Below, one piece after another: positions 63,842 to 64,000 of a stretch of 64,000 nt of DNA (the first letter of the stretch is position 1; the number at the start of each line of letters is the position of its first letter). Under the pieces are notes generated by a model, which saw only the letters and a program-made list of their open reading frames with translations, searched no databases and was not told the origin of the DNA. The translations under genes and the position numbers were made by a program. This DNA is from CAVQRB01 sp963715055 (GTDB lineage: Bacteria > Pseudomonadota > Alphaproteobacteria > Rhodobacterales > Rhodobacteraceae), in NCBI GenBank assembly GCA_963715055.1, contig CAVQRB010000013.1, positions 75,190 to 139,189 of the forward strand, given 5' to 3'.

Positions 63842-64000
63842 ATCCTTGAGGCAAAGGGTCTGGAGCGGCGCTTTATCACCGCGCGCCCTTTGTTCGGTGC
63901 GCCTGTCGAGGTCGGTGCCGTGGATGGCGTCGACTTGAGCCACGCGGCGAAACCTTTGCCATTGTTGGGGAATTCGGTTGCGGCAAATCAACTCTCGCAC
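63842..64000 (+). pseudogene. Second peptide ABC ATP-binding protein (DppF-like), damaged and cut by the window end
   Basis: The reading ILEAKGLERRFITARPLFG, then VGAVDGVDLS, is a DppF-type N-terminus. An in-frame TGA at 63839-63841 separates it from the two ATG codons just upstream, so the start is lost. After DLS a base appears to be missing near 63943; the Walker A region ETFAIVGEFGCGKSTLA then follows in another frame to the window end. Downstream sequence is needed to see the rest. Confidence 0.65.

Overview
The window comes from an alphaproteobacterium, most likely Rhodobacteraceae (Roseobacter group or a purple non-sulfur relative). The evidence is high GC, anaerobic bacteriochlorophyll genes (bchE, bchJ) under FNR-type and PpsR-type sites, family-typical genes (DUF6455, DUF6525, DUF1826, NnrS/NnrU) and a Paracoccus-like fused narK followed by narGHJI. 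The species cannot be named from the sequence.

Region 1 (1-11.9 kb) is a nitrogen-compound uptake and catabolism locus. A leftward operon (rpiR-type regulator, glutamine-synthetase-like ligase, formamidase/acetamidase cut by the window edge) diverges from a rightward operon (cysteine hydrolase, a complete Liv-type ABC transporter, N-formylglutamate amidohydrolase). A large leftward gene fuses a small-molecule kinase, an M23 peptidase domain and a class III aminotransferase. The LivM and LivG parts appear to be one fused gene broken by a single-base frameshift.

Region 2 (12-23 kb) has bchEJ, a SulP transporter without STAS domain, an acyl-CoA dehydrogenase, an AraC regulator, a probable zinc-starvation operon (COG0523 GTPase, DUF1826, DUF6525) behind a Zur-like site, and a RES/Xre toxin-antitoxin pair.

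Region 3 (22.8-40.9 kb) is an anaerobic nitrogen-oxide island: nsrR with its operator, nnrS, nnrU, two DUF6455 genes, a carboxymuconolactone decarboxylase-like gene, a NarR-like CRP/FNR regulator, then narK-narGHJI, a parvulin PPIase, a shortened hemerythrin, a carbonic anhydrase, moeA and DUF2478. Four CRP/FNR-type boxes in this window link the nitrate and bch genes to low oxygen.

Region 4 (40.9-55.2 kb) is looser and rich in intergenic DNA. It holds an APC transporter, an FHA-like/transmembrane/trypsin-like protease, a folate-biopterin-type transporter, a CPA2 antiporter, and a two-gene unit of an HNH endonuclease and a 1749-residue exonuclease-RecQ-UvrD fusion, a good candidate for a DNA-defence or repair system.

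Region 5 (55.2-64 kb) is an eroding mobile-element zone. It contains an IS91-family transposase with a broken tyrosine recombinase partner, a CrtA-like gene, a cupin followed by a flavoprotein gene cut by an IS3-family element, and a GntR regulator followed by peptide-ABC ATPase genes carrying several frameshifts. The IS3 copy has itself been hit four times by related ~40-bp hairpin sequences, the most unusual structure in the window. No rRNA, tRNA or CRISPR array was found.
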